In this document: positions 11,835-13,213 of the stretch, piece by piece | Numbering within the stretch: position 1 is the stretch's first letter | Layout of the letters: every line of letters begins with the position of its first letter | NCBI GenBank assembly: GCA_017394765.1 | Contig: JAFPXF010000032.1 | Coordinates: 1-13,213, forward strand | Length of the DNA: 13,213 bases | From: Bacteroidales bacterium | GTDB taxonomy: Bacteria; Bacteroidota; Bacteroidia; Bacteroidales; WCHB1-69 | Direction: 5' to 3' | Notes under the pieces: model-generated | The model's database searches: none | Told to the model about the DNA's origin: nothing | What the model saw: the letters and a program-made list of their open reading frames with translations, nothing else | Program-made: the position numbers and the translations under genes

Positions 11835-12953
11835 ATGAAAAAACTCATCCTCCTCGTCCTCGCGGCATTGACACTGGCCGCCTGCGGCAACAAACAAGAA
11901 ACAAAAAACAACGAGAATATGAAACAGGAACTGAACCTCACGCAGGAGTGGGACAAGGTATTCCCGCTCAGCGAAAAAGTGAACCACCGCAAGGTGACGT
12001 TTGAAAACCAGTACGGCCTGACGTTGGCCGCAGATTTGTATGAGCCAAAAGGCTCCCTCCCCTTTGGGGAGGGCGGGGGGAGGGGTCTCCCCGCCATCGC
12101 CGTGAGCGGTCCGTTCGGTGCTGTGAAAGAGCAGAGCAGTGGCCTCTATGCCATGCGAATGGCAGAGCGCGGTTTCGTGGCATTGGCCTTCGACCCGTCC
12201 TATACCGGTGAGAGCAGCGGTGAGCCCCGCCGCACGGCCTCACCCGACATCAACACGGAGGACTTCATGGCTGCCGTTGATTTCCTGTCGCAGTTAGAGA
12301 ATGTGGATCCCGAGCGTATCGGCATTATCGGTATCTGCGGCTGGGGTGGCATCGCACTGAACGCTGCCGCTGCCGACCCGCGCATCAAGGCCACCGTGGC
12401 CAGCACGATGTACGATATGACCCGCATCAGCGGCAACGGCTATTACGACAGCGAGGACAAGGAAGAGTCGCGCCACGCAGCCCGTGAGGCAATGGGCAAG
12501 CAGCGTCTCGCCGACCCGATGGCGATGGCTGGTGGTGTCATTGACCCGCTACCCGAGGATGCCCCACAGTTTGTGAAAGACTACCACGCCTATTACAAGA
12601 CCCCGCGGGGCTACCACGTGCGCAGCGGCAACAGCAACGATGGTTGGCGCGTCATCGGCACGCAAACATACGCCAACAGCCGCTTCATCTACTATATCAA
12701 CGAGATCCGTTCCGCCGTCCTCGTGATGCACGGTGAGAAGGCCCACAGCCGTTACTTCGGTGAGGCCGCCTACCACTATATGGTCGATGGCAAGGCCGAG
12801 GGTTACAACTTCATCGGCAAACCGAATCCCAATCCCGACAACAAGCAGCTGCTCATCATCCCCGGCGCCACCCACTGCGACCTCTACGACGGCGGCGAAG
12901 GAAATTATATCCCGTGGGATACGCTGGCGGAATTCTTCAAGAAAAATCTGTAA
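11835..12953 (+). CDS. Lipoprotein alpha/beta hydrolase with a cysteine nucleophile
   Basis: A 372-residue lipoprotein. The signal ends in the lipobox LAAC with C17; a charged linker follows to Met29 (ATG at 11919). The rest is an alpha/beta-hydrolase core: LAADLY (64-69), IAVSGPFGAVKEQ with the oxyanion-loop region, VALAFDPSYTGESSGEP (115-131), the nucleophile elbow GICGWGG (166-172) with C168 where serine hydrolases have serine, and a late PGATHCDLYDGG with H347. E301 (MHGEK) is a candidate acid. A Cys nucleophile recalls dienelactone hydrolase and YcjY-like proteins. Residues 73-84 are a glycine-rich insert encoded by a GC-rich palindrome and probably fall in a surface loop. It is likely a periplasm-facing esterase or lactonase of unknown substrate, and the last complete gene of the operon. 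Confidence 0.88.
   Translation: MKKLILLVLAALTLAACGNKQETKNNENMKQELNLTQEWDKVFPLSEKVNHRKVTFENQYGLTLAADLYEPKGSLPFGEGGGRGLPAIAVSGPFGAVKEQSSGLYAMRMAERGFVALAFDPSYTGESSGEPRRTASPDINTEDFMAAVDFLSQLENVDPERIGIIGICGWGGIALNAAAADPRIKATVASTMYDMTRISGNGYYDSEDKEESRHAAREAMGKQRLADPMAMAGGVIDPLPEDAPQFVKDYHAYYKTPRGYHVRSGNSNDGWRVIGTQTYANSRFIYYINEIRSAVLVMHGEKAHSRYFGEAAYHYMVDGKAEGYNFIGKPNPNPDNKQLLIIPGATHCDLYDGGEGNYIPWDTLAEFFKKNL
12051..12092 (+). repeat. GC-rich palindromic element inside the hydrolase gene
   Basis: CCCTCCCC (12055-12062), a TTT loop and GGGGAGGG (12066-12073) form a perfect 8-bp stem. A second, weaker stem follows: GGGGA (12077-12081) with TCCCC (12088-12092). The composition differs sharply from the surrounding codons. 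In frame it encodes S-L-P-F-G-E-G-G-G-R-G, a glycine-rich insert between two ordinary strands of the fold, which suggests a mobile short repeat that landed in frame. Confidence 0.7.
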
Positions 12954-12972
12954 ACCGACAAATCTTAAAAAT

Positions 12973-13213
12973 ATGAAGCAAACGAACAACGACTCGTCAG
13001 AGAAAAAGAGCTGCAGAGGCTGGATTGTTCCGTTGCTCATAGTGGCTGCAAACGCTGCTGCCATCGTTGTGCGTTGGAGTTCCTTGCAGGAGCAGATGCC
13101 CGCGCATTTCGACCTTCAGGGCAATGCCGGCGGAACCATGCCACGTACAATGCTGGTCCTCTATCCGCTGATTAGTGCCGCTATCTGTCTGATTGCCTAT
13201 TTGATAGCTAAAA
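12973..13213 (+). CDS. DUF1648-domain membrane protein, 5' part only
   Basis: The open frame runs from an ATG in an AT-rich leader, 19 nt after the hydrolase stop, through the right edge of the window (80 codons visible). Residues 1-16 are polar and cytosolic. A membrane segment follows (WIVPLLIVAANAAAIVV, 17-33). Then comes the DUF1648 signature: LQEQMPAHFDLQGNAGG with MPR, in the pattern 'P-x-H-F-x-x-x-G-x-x-x'. A second hydrophobic segment begins at about 64 (LVLYPLISAAICLIAYLIA). Members often resemble SdpI-type immunity or unknown integral membrane proteins. No function is assigned. Its position suggests it belongs to the operon. The 3' end lies outside the window. Confidence 0.78.
   Translation, partial: MKQTNNDSSEKKSCRGWIVPLLIVAANAAAIVVRWSSLQEQMPAHFDLQGNAGGTMPRTMLVLYPLISAAICLIAYLIAK

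Noticed and set aside
1..13213. CRISPR arrays, tRNA or rRNA genes, phage genes
   Set aside because: No regularly spaced repeats, no cloverleaf-like sequence or rRNA stretch, and no phage structural or integrase proteins were seen on either strand.

Overview
The window looks like a chromosomal stretch from a Bacteroidales bacterium (phylum Bacteroidota) of fairly high GC content; I cannot settle the genus. The main reason is the promoter grammar. Good matches to the Bacteroidetes -7 element TAnnTTTG precede the ferritin, ClbS-like, OmpA-like, AraC and second aldo/keto reductase genes, and purine-rich Shine-Dalgarno sites are scarce. Start sites sit in AT-rich leaders of the 'aaaatATG' type. 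There is no sign of phage, IS element, CRISPR, tRNA or rRNA.

Layout, left to right. (1) 2-271: 3' part of a small NTF2/SnoaL-like protein. (2) 382-2690: a tight three-gene redox cluster (SDR oxidoreductase, cyclophilin-like lipoprotein, aldo/keto reductase) closed by a strong hairpin at 2693-2729. (3) 2750-4689: ferritin on the minus strand, divergent from a ClbS/DfsB-like four-helix protein and a GNAT acetyltransferase. (4) 4797-6985: two minus-strand genes, an exported OmpA-domain protein and an AraC-family regulator, with a short in-frame coding remnant between them. (5) 7151 to the right edge: a seven-gene run on the plus strand with gaps of 1-45 nt, divergent from the AraC gene. It encodes an aldo/keto reductase, an exported amidohydrolase fused to an ABM monooxygenase-like domain, a lipoprotein with two carboxymuconolactone-decarboxylase-like domains and a cupin, an iron-sulfur flavoprotein, a sugar-type O-acetyltransferase, a lipoprotein alpha/beta hydrolase with a cysteine nucleophile, and the start of a DUF1648 membrane protein.

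How the genes may work together. The AraC gene and the long operon share a 165-bp divergent intergenic region with a promoter each way. A direct repeat with about 21-bp spacing lies between them and abuts the -33 region of the operon promoter, so AraC control of the operon is the simplest reading. Several operon enzymes belong to families known from aromatic-ring and lactone catabolism (ACMSD-type amidohydrolase, ABM monooxygenase, CMD, cupin, dienelactone-hydrolase-like). Three of the proteins carry export signals, and the two cytosolic oxidoreductases would supply electrons. I read this as a candidate envelope-associated system for processing or detoxifying a small reactive carbonyl, quinone or aromatic compound. 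The substrate is unknown, and this part is inference.

Three evolutionary oddities recur. Three lipoproteins keep a methionine at the junction between signal/linker and domain, as if a lipoprotein signal had been added upstream of an older start codon. The alpha/beta hydrolase gene contains an in-frame GC-rich palindromic insert. Short intergenic tandem repeats sit directly after stop codons.
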